The translations under genes and the position numbers were made by a program. This document shows positions 14,006 to 14,070 of a stretch of 14,070 nucleotides of DNA, piece by piece. The notes below the pieces were generated by a model. That model saw only the letters and a list, made by a program, of their open reading frames with translations. It searched no databases and was not told the DNA's origin. Positions within the stretch are counted from its first letter, which is position 1; each line of letters starts with the position of its first letter. The stretch lies in contig JASLXL010000266.1 of NCBI GenBank assembly GCA_030740335.1, positions 1-14,070 on the forward strand, in the 5' to 3' direction. The DNA comes from SAR202 cluster bacterium (GTDB lineage: Bacteria; Chloroflexota; Dehalococcoidia; SAR202; CAJWER01).

Positions 14006-14070
14006 ACTTCGCCCTTTCAATCCGCGCAGCGTCCCCAAGACTCTTCTCCGACGGAGTAGCACTCATTATG

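Noticed and set aside
14068..14070. ATG at the last three bases as the start of a downstream gene
   Set aside because: No downstream sequence to test it and no ribosome site just upstream.

Overview
The window reads as ordinary bacterial chromosome: about 55-60% G+C by eye, tightly packed genes, no phage or transposase genes, no rRNA, no recognisable tRNA and no CRISPR array. The gene set is a split B12-dependent methylmalonyl-CoA mutase, YceD/DUF177-rpmF-fabD-nusB-acpP, a family 4 uracil-DNA glycosylase and RNase J. Together with scattered short palindromic repeats, this would suit a Chloroflexota lineage such as Dehalococcoidia/SAR202. That assignment is inference from gene content and protein style; nothing in the window is taxonomically decisive.

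Left part (1-5763). ruvB lies on the minus strand, with its own near-consensus promoter and a GAAC-N4-GTTC LexA-type box placed where transcription should start. Diverging from it is a plus-strand propionate/methylmalonate operon: a membrane-anchored SRPBCC-fold protein, the catalytic subunit of methylmalonyl-CoA mutase, an acyl-CoA dehydrogenase, methylmalonyl-CoA epimerase (4-nt overlap), and then the separate cobalamin-binding subunit of the mutase. Epimerase plus mutase convert (2S)-methylmalonyl-CoA to succinyl-CoA. The dehydrogenase probably feeds branched or short acyl-CoA into the same route.

Middle part (5257-6816). The B12-subunit gene is bracketed by two different repeats: a 9-nt tandem CAGA-type repeat upstream, and a 26-bp-arm imperfect inverted repeat downstream that resembles a dispersed extragenic palindrome. 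A beta-phosphoglucomutase-like HAD phosphatase follows.

Housekeeping operon (6736-9362). A strong sigma70-type promoter (TTGACT-17-TAAAAT) drives yceD/DUF177, rpmF, fabD, nusB and acpP. A perfect hairpin precedes acpP, and a textbook intrinsic terminator ends the unit. The cluster couples ribosome, transcription-factor and fatty-acid synthesis genes, but lacks the plsX, fabH, fabG and fabF genes often found there.

Right part (9388-14070). A GHMP-family sugar kinase (no ATG/GTG/TTG start available; CTG proposed) and a nucleotidyltransferase with a left-handed beta-helix tail form a probable nucleotide-sugar module of unknown substrate. Then come a family 4 Fe-S uracil-DNA glycosylase with its own extended -10 promoter, and RNase J. 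The RuvB and glycosylase proteins both end in sequences close to the beta sliding-clamp-binding pentapeptide (QASLF and QLSFF).

I did not find a clearly new multi-gene system. The best leads are the SOS-type operator at ruvB, the two clamp-motif-like C-termini, the SRPBCC protein heading the mutase operon, the non-canonical start of the sugar kinase with its paired nucleotidyltransferase, and the two repeat types flanking the B12 subunit.
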